DNA of 64,000 nt from assembly GCA_963930645.1 (NCBI GenBank), contig OZ005650.1, positions 61,191,718 to 61,255,717 of the forward strand, in the 5' to 3' direction. Below the pieces are notes generated by a model. The model saw only the letters and a program-made list of their open reading frames with translations. It was not told the origin of the DNA and made no database searches. The position numbers were made by a program, and so were the translations under genes. Origin of the DNA: Salticus scenicus (taxonomy: Eukaryota; Arthropoda; Arachnida; Araneae; Salticidae). This document shows, piece after piece, positions 46,356 to 58,090 of the stretch (the stretch's first letter is position 1; the number at the start of each line of letters is the position of its first letter).

Positions 46356-48839
46356 AGTCGTACGTTAAAATCATATAGGGAAAAAAAAAATTAGAAGCAA
46401 CAGATATTCGTATGATTAAACATTTCCCCAACTAATCTGTGCAGCCAACTAATTATAATGTTGCTTAAAATAATTTGCAGTTAAGTTATTCATCAATATT
46501 TAATAACTGTTTGTTTCATTACAATTTATCACAGGTAACACACACATTTCTTAAGCTACAACAACGCTATTACAAAAATCTTCGTAGTCATCCCTTAATA
46601 AAAATCAAACCTCACCGAACTAAATCGCTGTGAACAAGCAATATTGATGCTTAATTTTCTATCTTTAAAAGTGTAATTAAGTTCCGCACGTTGAAAAAGA
46701 AAAGTATTTAGTGATTCATGAAATTCGGTGAATTTGCAATTTCATTTAATGACTTCCGTTGTTAAGTAAATTTTTCCTCACCTTAATTGCCGTTCTCTTT
46801 TATTACGACATTAAAAGTTAATGATAATCAAGGATAGAAAACACATGCAAACAATCTGGATTAGATCATTTATCCAATAAATTTGACTCACAATACGATT
46901 TAGTTTTACCTTAGGATATTTGCATTTAATGTATCATTGTTAGTTTTATAAAAAAAAGTTTTTTCAGCTTGTTATATAATTTGTAGTTTTCCTCATTCAA
47001 AAATATTTAAATTGTTTGTTATTTAACGAAGGAAATGCGTTCTTGAATGAATAATACACTAACAGAGTGAAGATTTACTATATTTTAAATATAAAAAGTT
47101 TAACATACAAATTATACTTAAAAATAGGCGAATCTAGCTGAAGCATTAGCAGTTGGTGTGTTCGAATCCAAATTAAGATGATTATGCTTGTAATAGTACC
47201 AGCATTTGAAGCAGCAAATCTTGGTCTAATTAGCTCTAGTGATGAAAAATTACTAGAACGACAAATGAAACCAATCTAACAAACGAAATTTCGAACGCAG
47301 ATATAAATATTAGATAAATTCTGAATAAAACCAAAAAGTAAAAGTTATTCAGAAAATGCTTTGTAAATTAAGATTTATATAAAAGAAATAGTAAAGTATA
47401 ATGTAGCTTATAGACTTTATATCAGAATTACAGTTATTAGTTACAAAAATTTAAATAAACTGTTTTATTTCATCGTCATTCCCAGCGTTATGTGTTTTTA
47501 AATTGAAAAAGACTGTAGGGGTTGACTGAACAAGTACATAAATGACATACTTTTTTTGTTTTATAAAATAATGTTCATCGAAATTCAATGTTAAATGTAG
47601 AAAAGTAAAATATTTTTAAAATCCTAAATCAGCCCAAAGCTCTGAAAAACAAAATCAAATAATATGACAGCAAACTTTCATGATATTTATGAATTCCATG
47701 TTGAATTATAATTTCGTAAGGAATAAGCAACTATTTCTTTAATTTATCATCATTTTCAGAACTGCTAGTTTAAATCGAATGATAATGAAAGATGTAAAAA
47801 TATGCGTCCCATCATGATTATAGTATTTATCTGAAAAACTTATTTTGAAATTCTTTTGCCTAAAACAGAATAAAGAATTTTACGGTGAAATATTACTTTG
47901 GGTTACTTACATTTAATGTACTATTTTCGATTTATAGAAAGCTACTGTTATAAATTTTTGAATTAAGCTATACTACATTTTCATGTATGACCGAACAACT
48001 TTCATTTTTCTCATTCTGTTAAAAAACTTAAAAAGTTCTGGACGAATAAAATCGAAACTTCAATCATTATGTTATACTTCATATTTTTGGGGAAGTTTTT
48101 TTTTTTTTTTTCGAAATAAAAAGTATACCAGTTAAAAATTAAACGAAAGTTAAAATGTCTGCACTCACCCTGGTGCAAAGAATTGTTTGGAAAGTTTTCA
48201 GGTAGTAATACCTAATGAAGAAACTTTTTTGTAATACTCTGTCTACCAAATATATTCATAAATTCTAACGGTTTGATGAAAATTTTGAAAAAAAAAACTT
48301 TTTTTTTTTTTTTTATTTATAGCACACGGAGAATCAATCCTAGTGCACTTCATATTGCAAACAGAATGCAAAAATAAAAATATCTAATAAAATATGAATC
48401 TTTATACTGAATAATTTTATATATATAAGGTTTTATTAATTTGCCTTCAAGCCAGTCAATCTTGATCAATTTTTTCAAGAAGGAAATCTAAAATAGTAAA
48501 TTCAAAATACCAAATTCGAATTTCCTGCAGTTAGATTTAAGTTATGCTTCTAACGCACATACGTACAGATCAACCGCTAAAATGGGACTTTCGTATTCCG
48601 GTAACCTCAAAAATGTGATATAATAAAAAAAAACCAGAGTTGAAAATGAACTTAATGTATTTTGCTTACAGTATTGGCATGAAAAATGAATTTTTCTTCC
48701 TGTACACTGCTCGTCGACATAGTAAAGTCCAGCAAAGAACTTCCGCCACATTTAACTCAAACTGAAACATACTTCCAACAATTTCCAAGCACAGCCTAGA
48801 TATATATAAATACTTTGAGTAGACCTGTAAGGGAATGAT
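46356..48839. other. AT-rich stretch, no gene recognised
   Basis: A possible Pol III B box, GTTCGAATCC, lies at 47160-47169, but no matching A box at tRNA spacing was found. Poly-T at about 48098-48112 and 48298-48314. Two minus-strand frames near 48542-48869 have no domain. Confidence 0.5.
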
Positions 48840-49250
48840 GAATGATTTTCCATACCATAATGTACACAAAGCATGCTTTTATTCATGCAAAAAAATGGGA
48901 TCATTACCTTTTATTTATGGAAGCCTACAGATGTTACAGTGTATTTACCAGAAATTTCTCCCACAGATGTAATGTATTTGATATCTCTTGGATGTCCCTG
49001 TACAAGAACCATTTACTTGATCTCGATGAAAAGTTTAGTGTAGCATCACTATATGAGACAGATTTGGAATATCGAATTTCGATTTTCTGCTACTATTTGT
49101 TCCTGAGACATGCTCTTAAGAGACACAGATACCCGCAAGTCAACGCTAAAAACATTTTTGTCTCTAAAAGACCTCAAAACGTGTAAATATAACGAAAACG
49201 CAATTTCGAAAATTTGACTCAAAAAGAACACTTTCTCTGCAATACATATA
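48840..49250 (-). repeat. repeat T, minus copy of an inverted pair
   Basis: On the minus strand: GAGAAAGTGTTCTTTTTGAG, TATATTTACACGTTTTGAGG, GCATGTCTCAGGAACAAAT, ATATAGTGATGCTACACTAA and GGTTCTTGTACAGGGACATC. The plus copy at 49595-50030 has the same order. A 114-codon open frame on the plus strand (48842-49186) is antisense to the repeat and looks like chance. Confidence 0.75.
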
Positions 49251-49594
49251 GGTAATTAAAGTAAAAAAGTGAGATACAGAAATAAATATAAATAAAAAAT
49301 AAAAATGTTGGGAGATATATCTAAGTTTCTAAAAATCAATTATTATTTTCTTTCTGAAAATGGTACTAACTGCGTATCTAATTTTTAACGCTTTAGCATA
49401 CTAAGTTTATATTACGAAAACATGTTAATAAATATTAGAATTATTTCAGAATTCTATCTATAAAAACTAGTTTCAACAGACTAGCTATTAGCTTTTATTT
49501 TTTTATTTTTTAAATTATTATTATTATTAAAAATTTATAAATTTATTATTCATTTAATTTCAAAAATTTATTATTAATTCTTACTTTCTCTTAC

Positions 49595-50030
49595 TCGTAT
49601 ATATAGTAGAGAAAGTATTGTTTTGAGGTCAAATGCTCTAAATTTAGTTTTTATTATATTTACACGTTTTGAGGTCCCCTGAATCCGAAAATAATCTTTT
49701 TTGTGATTGGTGTGTGTATGTGTGTGTTATAGATAATCTTAAGAACCAATAGTAAGAGAATGTCTAAACTCGGTATTCTAAATCTGTATCATATAGGGAT
49801 GCTAAACTAAACTTTTCGTTGAGATTAAGCAGATGGTTCGTATACAGGGCCACCCGATTGAATTCAAGTACATTACGTCTATGGCGGAAATTTCTCTTAA
49901 GTATAGTGTAACAATTACAAGCTGCCCTACAAAAAATGGAATGAGAACATATTTTATGCCTAGAAGAATGTTTTTTGTAGATTGTGGCATGAAATCATTT
50001 ATTATTGGTTTACCGGGCTAATCAAAGTAA
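49595..50030 (+). repeat. repeat T, plus copy of an inverted pair
   Basis: GAGAAAGTATTGTTTTGAGG, ATATTTACACGTTTTGAGGT, (GT)n, AGAGAATGTCTAAACTCGG, ATATAGGGATGCTAAACTAA and CGTATACAGGGCCACCCG. The head is related to repeat S (41288) and shares the ACACGTTTTGAGGTC module with the Helitron at 13336. About 345 bp separate the two inverted copies. Confidence 0.75.
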
Positions 50031-50190
50031 TTGGATATTTTAAAGCTATACTTGGAATTTACTGGAAGTGCATTTCATTTTCACTTAGGTTTTTCCTCAA
50101 ATTCTTATGTACTTACTGTCATTCACTACGGTATGTTTGTGAATCTAACATAATTTAATTGTTGTCAATTTTTCTTTTGTCAGAATAATA

Positions 50191-50194
<4 letters not shown>

Positions 50195-50221
<27 letters not shown>
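50195..50221. repeat. homopolymer A
   Basis: An A run of about 30 bases upstream of the repeat R copy. Confidence 0.85.
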
Positions 50222-50228
<7 letters not shown>

Positions 50229-50284
50229 AAATAATAAATAAAAAACGTACATTTATTTAAAATGAGGAAAATAAATTAGAAAAA

Positions 50285-50710
50285 TCAGTAGTATCGTTAC
50301 AAATAAGGTACCAATTGAAAGGGAAAATTTTTGCGAATCCGATGGATTAAACAGCTTATCGATCGGACAATTAGATTTTTTAAAATTAACTAAAGTATGT
50401 ATTTTAGGTGGCAACAGCAGAAGATTGTATGGAAACCGTTAGGAGAAATAAAAAATCTGCCTTAAATTAAGTCGCATGTTTTTGAAGTGGGATTAAAAAT
50501 TGCAGTTTTCAATTTTTTTTTTTTCTCTCACGAACACAAAAATATATTATACAGCCTGCACCCCCACAGTAAAATTTGAAATTTCATCAATTTTTTGGTT
50601 AATAAACAATCCCCCCCCCCCCCCCCCAAACTAAATTTTATTTTAACTTCGAAAAGATTTATGTGATACGATACATTAAGAGTTTGGGTTTTTAAAGTTT
50701 TTTTTTTTTT
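50285..50710 (+). repeat. interspersed repeat module R, plus copy
   Basis: Best preserved copy: CGTTACAAATAAGGTACCAA, CAGCTTATCGATCGGACAAT, GGTGGCAACAGCAGAAGATT, GTGGGATTAAAAATTGCAGT, C17 (50611-50627) and AGATTTATGTGATACGATAC. Inverted copy at 43915-44355, partial copies at 13600 and 39880. No terminal inverted repeats or TC/CTAG ends were found at its borders. Confidence 0.8.
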
Positions 50711-53690
50711 TTTTATGATAGATTATTATAATATGAAAATGAATGTAAGAACACAATTTGATGTGCATGTAGTTTCTAGCCAAGGCTATCTAAAATTCAA
50801 GGCTATCCAAAATTGTCCTAAAAGTTCTTTTCTATCGAATGTAACTGATAGAAGTACTTTGCTACATTTTATTATATCGACAAACATTGCTCAAGAAGGA
50901 AAATTAACTTTTCATACCAATACTATCAACAGAGCATTTTTTGAATTTCTATTTTCTAATCTGGTTTTTTGTATAATATCACGTTTTTAGGTTCATTGAA
51001 TACGGAGGTTCAGTTTTTAGTATGTTTAGAAGATCTGCATGCATATATGTTATCAGTAAAACTTAAAAACAGATAACTGCAGGAAATTGAAGTTTAGAAT
51101 TTTGATGTTCGTATTTACCACATTAAAAATTTGTCAAAATTGGCAAGTTTGAAGGGAAATAATAACAACCTTGATTTTTTCTTTTTTTTTTAATGAATGT
51201 GAACGTTATAATTGAACGGGAGTTTGAGGGAGGAGGGGGGGTGTAAGACCCCGTTACTAGGAACTCTAAGTCGAATGAAACTGTTCTTAAATCTATTTTA
51301 GTGTATCTTTAAAGGTGATTGAAATTTATTATCCTCCCTTATTAATGTTACGACTTAATCTGCCATCCATCTTTAGAGTATTTAAATACAGGGTAAGAAA
51401 AAGTAACATGAATCAAAATCAAAGTAATATGAGTCAATATATCAAAATAGAGCACAGTGTGAATTTTACTGAAGATTTATCTATATTTTCAACTTTTCAT
51501 CTAAAAAGGTGATAAATTAATAGATAGAGATAACTAATATAGTAGAATAACTGGCAAAGTAACAGCCAGTTAAAAATTAGAACAAAAAATAAAGCATTAT
51601 AAAGGAGCTGAATGGAAATAAAACAATTATTTTGCTTACACTTAGTGACCAATATTTTTAAGTGAGTTATATAGTTAACTTTAAATTATTCTCCGTATTT
51701 CTTGATGACTTTTATAAATACATTGTTCGAAAAAATTATAAAGCATTGGGTTAAGTAAAAGAATACGTGATTTAATTTGAGCAACTTTATGTTAGTTTGT
51801 TTTAAATGTGAAAATAATCTGCTGGAAAACTTTCAAATATTTAATAACTTTCATTAATTTTAAAGAATATTCATTCTAATAAAATTCTTGCATTATTATC
51901 ATGTTCATGAAATATTTTTATTAATAAATATTCTAGAATATAGTGAACAATCTATCATCAAAAGAGCAATGAATACAATTTTAAAAATATTTCATTTTAA
52001 TTTTTTATAAAAGAACACATAAATTGATAACAAAAATGACAAATTAAAATTATCTTCAAAACAATATGGTTATTATTTTGAAATTTATGGAATATTTTAA
52101 GATTACACCTATGACTAAGTTATTTCAAGCAAAAATTATAATTCCTGTATGATTAACTTTTCCAGTTATCTTTAAAAAATGATGTTTAAAACAGAAATGT
52201 TTAATTAGCCAGGTATTTAAGAACAAATTTTAATTTTTTATTGCAACTTATTTTCCTAAAACAAAAGTAACTATTTTAATCCTCTAAGCTTAAAACTCAA
52301 CTTTTCAAAATAAGTTTTACTGCTATTTTCACGTAAGAATTTGCTGCAGGATTTTAGTTTGATTTCCAAAGAAATACAAGAAAATTAATCTGAAAATTTA
52401 TGTTTTCTGAATTAGAAACTTTTTAGATTAATTAGCTAAATAAAATTTTCATTAGAAAAAGTTTTAATTTAAGACTTTTCTTTACTCTAATTAAAATATA
52501 CATTTCATGAATTTTGTCTTTTTCACCTTAAATGATATTTGAAGAAAACTTGTAAGAAAAACTGAGTGAAGTGTTCGAAAATTTTATGAAAATTTTTGTG
52601 TTTAAAAAAAAAGTTAACCGTAATATTTTATTATCATCATTTTATGTTAAACAAATAATCTAATCGTAATTTTTACAATAGGATTTAAATAATAATAATA
52701 AAACAATTTCAGAACATAGCTATTTATCTGATACTTCAATTCTGAATTCTCATAAATCTTTAAAACTCTATGCTATGAAATACTCTATAAATTAATAAGA
52801 AAAAAGTTGAATACAGAGAAGTATATTTTTCATTTATTTTTATTTATATATAATTTTATTTAAACTCTTTTCAAGAATCTTTCTATAAATGTATATGTTG
52901 ATCAAATTTTATATAGATAATTTTTATTATAATATTTCAAAACATTCTAAAAGATATTGTCACATTTGTATAAAATTCAAAATAACGCTGATGCAACTTA
53001 CTAGAAATGGGCAAAGAAAAGCGATTTACATAATATTTAAATCAGTTTTATAAATTCAAAATTTGCTAACATTTAGGATTAAATGAAAATGTAATGAAAT
53101 TCACGCTTAAATTGTTAATTATATTGTTAATAAAGTTATTGAATAAAACTTAATGAAAAATAAGTTTCCGTTGATCATTCAACTGCATTATTGTGAGGCG
53201 TAATTAAAGCGGAAGAAATTGTATCAAGTTCTTTAATGTAAACTTTACAAAGCTATTAAAAGATACTTATTAAATCTGGAAAATGTAGTTAGATATCTTT
53301 ATAGAGAACTAAAAATTTCCCGGGACTGCAGCAAACATGAGGCCTATGGCTTAATATGACATAGTACATTAACAGTTATTTTGGGGCAGTTCACGACAGA
53401 TATCTATCCGCTGATGATTGGTATGTTCCTGATATTTAGAATTTTAAAAAAACAAATGAATACATATTCAACCAAACTAACAAAAGAAAACTCATAATTT
53501 ATCGCAAACAATAGGGACTGGTGTTTTCATGATTTGCTTTTATCTTGCTTCCAGTCTGCTAAAATTCAGAATGCGGTGAAAACAATTCAAACATCAAATG
53601 ACAATTCGAAGTCAGAATACAATCAACTGCATGAGTGAAAAGTTCGAAACAAATGAAATAGAAATGCTTTATTAAAAGAAGAAGAATATA
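50711..53690. other. AT-rich stretch, no confident gene
   Basis: About 3 kb with little repeat structure. Open frames at 50715-50990 (91 codons) and 51315-51512 have no recognisable domain. A possible short exon lies at 53555-53638 (separate entry). Confidence 0.5.
53555..53638 (+). other. exon-like segment with splice acceptor
   Basis: A pyrimidine-rich tract with CTTGCTTCCAG (ending 53554) precedes 27 sense codons and a TGA (53636-53638). The peptide starts SAKIQNAVKTIQTSN. Codons are balanced for such AT-rich DNA. No homology recognised; it could be a terminal exon or chance. Confidence 0.2.
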
Positions 53691-53692
53691 TA

Positions 53693-53815
53693 TCTATATA
53701 TATAAAAATGAATTGCTGTTCGTTAGTCTCACTAAAACTCGAGAACGGCTGAACGGATTTCGATCATTCTTTTTTTGTTTTTTTCCTTATAGGTCAGGGA
53801 TGGTTTAGGAAAAAA
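53693..53815 (+). mobile_element. Helitron 5' terminus, truncated copy
   Basis: A|TCTATATATATAAAAATGAA followed by GAGAACGGCTGAACGGATTT and GGTCAGGGATGGTTTAGGAA. The first 120 bases match the complete element at 54173. After about 53820 the sequence switches to the reverse complement of the array seen at 36660-37640, so the rest of this copy is missing or replaced. Confidence 0.75.
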
Positions 53816-53819
53816 AAAA

Positions 53820-54140
53820 AATTCGAAAAAATTCGAATAGTTTTCTTATTATTAATTAAAATATGAAAATAATAACCTCCTAATACCTTATAAATAGCCA
53901 TTAAAATATTAGCTATAATTTAATTGTTGCCAAAAAAAAATTACGAGTTCATTTTCTTTCGACATAAAAATAAATAAACGTGATTAAATAAATAATTTAA
54001 TTAAACGTGAGCTTTAAAAAATTTTAAAAAATTAAATTATGTATCTCACAAAAATTGACGTCACTATCGGTTTAAAGATTTCATACGCATTGATAAAGTG
54101 CTAATGTAGTTAGTTCTATGATTCAACAGAAAATTTAAAA
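53820..54140 (-). repeat. reverse copy of the 36.6-37.6 kb repeat
   Basis: On the minus strand it reads AAATTTTCTGTTGAATCATA, CACTTTATCAATGCGTATG, TTTGTGAGATACATAATTT and TTGGCAACAATTAAATTAT, the order found at 37160-37400. Confidence 0.7.
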
Positions 54141-54172
54141 ACACAGTTTATAAAAAGTTTTTTTTCTTATAA

Positions 54173-55596
54173 TCTATATATATATATTTATATAAATGAA
54201 TGTTTGTCTGTATGTCCATTATAAAATTGTAAACGGCTTGACCGATTTCGATCATTCTTTTTTTGTTTTTTTCCTTATAGGTCAGGGATGGTTTAGGAAA
54301 GAAAAAAATTGAAAAAATTCGGCCCCCAAGGGGGGGGGGAGGGGGCAAAACGTGAATTCAAAATATCCTTCATAGCTCAAACAAAGAAACAGATATCCGT
54401 AAAATTTTTGCTTTAAAATATAGCTAATATAAATGTCTAAAAACCAATTCCTGGAATTTTCGAAATTTGATCCCCAAGGGGGGGGGGGGCAAAAACAATT
54501 AGAAATACAGTTAGGCCTTTCAAAATTGGTACAGATAGGTTTCAATAGCCTGCAAGTCGAATGGGGATATTTTCGAAAGTGTAAAGTTATTAGGAGGGGA
54601 GAGAAGGGGGGAGGGGAGAGGGGGGGGGGCAAAAAAATAAAAATAGAGTTAGATCGTTCAAATTTGGTATATAGAGGTTTTCGATACTTACAAATCGATT
54701 GCGGATATTTTCGAATTTGTAAAATTATTAGGAAGGGCGGGAAGGGGGGGGGGCTATGGGCAAAAACAAATAGAAATACAGTTAGGGCATTCAGAATTGG
54801 TACAGATAGGTTTTAAAGGCCTGCAAGTCGAATGGGGATATTTTCGAAAGTGTAAAGTTATTAGGAGGGGTGAGAAGGGGGATGGGATGGGGGGGGGGCA
54901 AAAAAATAAAAATAGAGTTAGATCGTTCAAAATTGGTACAGAAATGGTTTTCGATACTTAAAATCGAATGCGGATATTTTTGAATTTGTAAAATTATTAG
55001 GAGGGGCGGTAAGGGGGGGCTATGGGCAAAAACAAATAGAAATGCAGTTAGGCCGTTCAAAATTGGTACAGATTGGCTTTAGATGCCTGCAAGTCGAATG
55101 GGGATATTTTCGAAAGTGTAACGTTATTAGGACGGACGGAAGGGGGGCGGAGGGGCAAACAAAATAAAATAGAGTTAGATCATTCAAAATTGGTACATAG
55201 AGGTTTTCGATACTTACAAATCGATTGCGGATATTTTCGAATTTTTAAAATTATTGGGAAGGGGGAGAGTGGTGGGGCAAAAAAATAAAAATAGAGATAG
55301 ATCGTTCAAAACTGGTGCATAGAGGTTTTTGATATTTACAAATCGATTGCGGATATTTTTGAATTTGTAAAATTATTAGGAAAGACGGGAGGGGGGGTCG
55401 AAGGGGGAAATAAGAGTTAGAGCATTTTGGGAATTTTTTCGGAAGGCAGTGAGAACCCGGCGCGACATTTTTCCTAATCAGATTTTGTTTCGCTATTTTT
55501 TTTTTCACGTGATAAAAATTAATGCAATTTTGAGAATTCAGTAATTATAGTGATTCATTTAAAAATAGTGACCAGCGAAGCGGGCAAAGCCTGCTA

Positions 55597-55597
<1 letters not shown>
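54173..55597 (+). mobile_element. complete non-autonomous Helitron with G-rich array
   Basis: The 5' junction is A|TCTATATATATATATTTATA, then AACGGCTTGACCGATTTCGA. The 3' junction is AGCGGGCAAAGCCTGCTAG|T, where GCGGGC and GCCTGC form the terminal hairpin. Both insertion flanks (A at 54172, T at 55598) are correct. Near the 3' end, GGAAGGCAGTGAGAACCCGG (about 55440) is the module shared with the other Helitrons. The body is mainly a tandem array. No replicase is encoded; the open frames on both strands (54148-55508) are shadows of the array. Confidence 0.9.
54470..55425 (+). repeat. tandem array of about eight G-run-containing units
   Basis: Units of about 120-150 bp start at G-runs near 54479, 54610, 54744, 54880, 55010, 55143, 55260 and 55388. 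Each has GCAAAAAAATAAAAATAGAG or a variant, GTTCAAAATTGGTACA, a GGTTTTCGATACTTA block and GATATTTTCGAA. Two unit types alternate in part (one with GCCTGCAAGTCGAATGGGG, one with ACAAATCGATTGCGG). G-runs of 6 to 10 recur with this period on the plus strand. Confidence 0.85.

Positions 55598-55652
<55 letters not shown>
55598..55652. repeat. (TA)n microsatellite at the Helitron 3' border
   Basis: About 27 TA units start at the target T directly after CTAG. The element probably inserted into, or seeded, this repeat. Confidence 0.95.
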
Positions 55653-55655
<3 letters not shown>

Positions 55656-55907
55656 GTGAGTGATATATGTAAATACAAACAATTCAAGGGAAAATTTTAT
55701 AGAAGGATACATGCACATACATGTCTAGATCATCAAGATAGTTTTAAATTTATCAGTGGCCATAATAAAACTGTCTAGATTTATGTGTTGCTAACAAAAT
55801 CACAATATCACGAATGCCAAAAAAAAAATAATAATTTATTTGAAAAGAAAATCTAAGACGTTAAATGCAACGGCGTAGTGAATCATACAAAATAGGAAAG
55901 CTTAATA

Positions 55908-57180
55908 TAGGGGAGAATGGGACATTTTTCATGTTTTTATTAATTACGTTCACCATATGTAATTCAGAATTTTATAACATTGCTCATAAGTACACTTCAG
56001 TAATCAGTTACATGTAAACATTCTAACTTTAATAAAATATTATCATTTTTTTTTTTTTTACATGCATGTGCATTTCTCATTCATCCCCACCCATGGGGAT
56101 GAATGGGACGGGACTGGAGTTAACAAAGAAAAGAAAAGATGGAAAATAAATGAATTTTTAAAGTTAAATTGGTTTATGTGATTTTATTACACACTATGAA
56201 GTTACTGAAATTAACATAAACTGATGTATTGACTCAAATTAACATCAAAAGGCATAAGTCCTTTGGTTCGCACAGTTCCTAGTGCTCTGTGCTTTGGTAA
56301 TTTAATCTAATAAGATCTAATCTATAAATAAATAAATATGACACTAGAAAGATATAAATGATTATCATAGAGTACAAATTATCCAGATAAATTTTTGTTT
56401 CCGACTGATCGGAAAAATAAGCATTCTATTCTGTGTTACATTAATGATCATCAGGATTTATTTAATTAGCTTGATTGAAACTGTGATTTTAATCCAATTA
56501 TTATTAGTTTATTTATTTATTTTTTTTAATTATTGATATTATTGATTTAAGTTGCATTGAATATTCTAACTTATAATTTTTTTTAATCATAATTATTATA
56601 AACAAAAATCAGAACAATTAATTTCAATCTATTTTTCTCTAAATCCATGCTACTTTTATAATTCCATGTTATAACTACTGAGCTACAGGTTATAAAAACA
56701 TTGAAAATCTATTTACGATTTGTTTTAATATAACTCTTGTGTACAATTTTAAATTAGCATATAGTTGGGAATGTCCCATTCATCCCCATTCAAACTGTCC
56801 CATTCATCCCCACCACCACATGATCATATAAAACAGGAAATAGGCTTAAGGAACAGTCAATATTCTTCTTGAATATCATAAACACAATAAAAAATTATGC
56901 CTTTTCAGCATATATGAGTATATTAACTTTAAGCAAATCGTTAATTTTTAACTTCTATCTAATTGAATCAGTAAAAACTTACTTACTGTGGCAGCAGAAA
57001 CAGACACTTTAACTTTTTTCTGCCCTTCAATAGAGAGCACAATTCTGAAACTACACTTTATGAATGCCCTCAGTACTTCCATATATCAGAAAAATTGTGA
57101 AGTTTCTAGTGCTTGCTAAACATAAAAATTTTGCTATTGTCCCATTCATCCTGCGTCCCATTCATCCCCACTCTCCCCTA
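55908..57180. mobile_element. TA-flanked element, GTCCCATTCATCCCC family
   Basis: The left end is TATAGGGGAGAATGGGACAT; the right end on the minus strand is TATAGGGGAGAGTGGGGATG. TA duplication (55906-55907, 57181-57182) fits a Tc1/mariner-type target. The motif CCCATTCATCCCC or its complement recurs inside: about 56075, 56093, 56772, 56795, 57140 and 57157. The 1.27-kb interior is AT-rich without an open frame, so the element is non-autonomous. Confidence 0.85.
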
Positions 57181-57182
57181 TA

Positions 57183-57690
57183 AAAAAGGCAATTTATTTT
57201 CACGTAAGCACATTATCGCATGTGTATATATGCATACTATTATACAAAAATCGACGCACCGTGTTGGAATTATATTCGCATTGGTTTAAATTGCGAATGC
57301 CCATAGATTACAATTTTATGCATTTGTTTAAATTTTAGTAACCAATAGATGTGTGGTTTTCCCAGCGCATCACAACGCAATATTTCGATCCAGTACAAAA
57401 CAGAAGATACTTCAATACTAAGGCATAACATTATGGTACCGTCGACTGATAACTTCTTTGCATACGAATTCGACAACAGTATGCACAAGTGTTATCATTT
57501 CAGAGAGAACCTGCTATTCAACTAAAGTAAAAAGAGAAATCAACTATCTAGATACTTGATCAGAAAATCCAAAATGTAACGGTTCATCGAGAGAACGCGA
57601 GAATATAGTGATAGTCCGATCTGCGCTTACATCATCTGATGCGAACTTTTAAAGATTCGACGTATGACAGAGACATCAGTGAAGGCAATC
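57183..57690. other. moderately complex stretch, no confident gene
   Basis: Less A+T-rich than the surroundings. A 72-codon minus-strand frame (57270-57488; includes SIEVSSVLYWIEILRCDALG) has balanced codons but no domain I can name. Confidence 0.3.
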
Positions 57691-58090
57691 CTCACTTATA
57701 CTCATTAGACATCTAAATTACATCCACTGATCCATATAAAGGTACAGAATATCTTAAGAATGTCCATTAAGAGCCCTGGATATTCTGTACTAATTATAGA
57801 TATCTATCAGATGTTTAAATGTAGACGAAATTTAGACATGACTTTTTCGATGTGTAATATGTCTAATATGTGTAACATGTTAGATCAAAACTAGATTTAG
57901 ATATTTTCAATACGTATTAGATGTAAGATGTCCAATTATTGGATATTTCAAGATTTAACAGACTACTAAGAAGATTTAACGCTAATGGATGTAAAAAAGA
58001 GTGACATTTGTCGTGCTAATAGATATTTGTAGGATGTTTATGGAAGTTTAATGTATCATCTTATATAGATGTCTTATGGCTATAAGTGGC
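57691..58090. mobile_element. MITE candidate with CACTTATA...AGACATCTA ends
   Basis: The left end CTCACTTATACTCATTAGAC and the right end, read on the minus strand, CCACTTATAGCCATAAGACA match over about 23 bp with a few differences, both followed by ATCTA. The interior has many AGATGT/AGATAT phrases and a perfect 12-bp inverted repeat (GTACAGAATATC at 57742, GATATTCTGTAC at 57779). No clear target duplication and no coding capacity. Confidence 0.5.

Noticed and set aside
47160..47169. tRNA or SINE from the B box GTTCGAATCC
   Set aside because: No A box at tRNA distance and no stem pairing.
48842..49186. 114-codon open frame on the plus strand
   Set aside because: It is antisense to repeat T, and the plus copy of the repeat does not preserve it.
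51220..51245. G-rich patch as polypurine tract of an LTR element
   Set aside because: No paired LTRs, primer-binding site or pol-like coding sequence nearby.
54282..55508. Pro-rich open frames on both strands
   Set aside because: Pro and Gly come from the G-runs of the Helitron array; no start context or domain.
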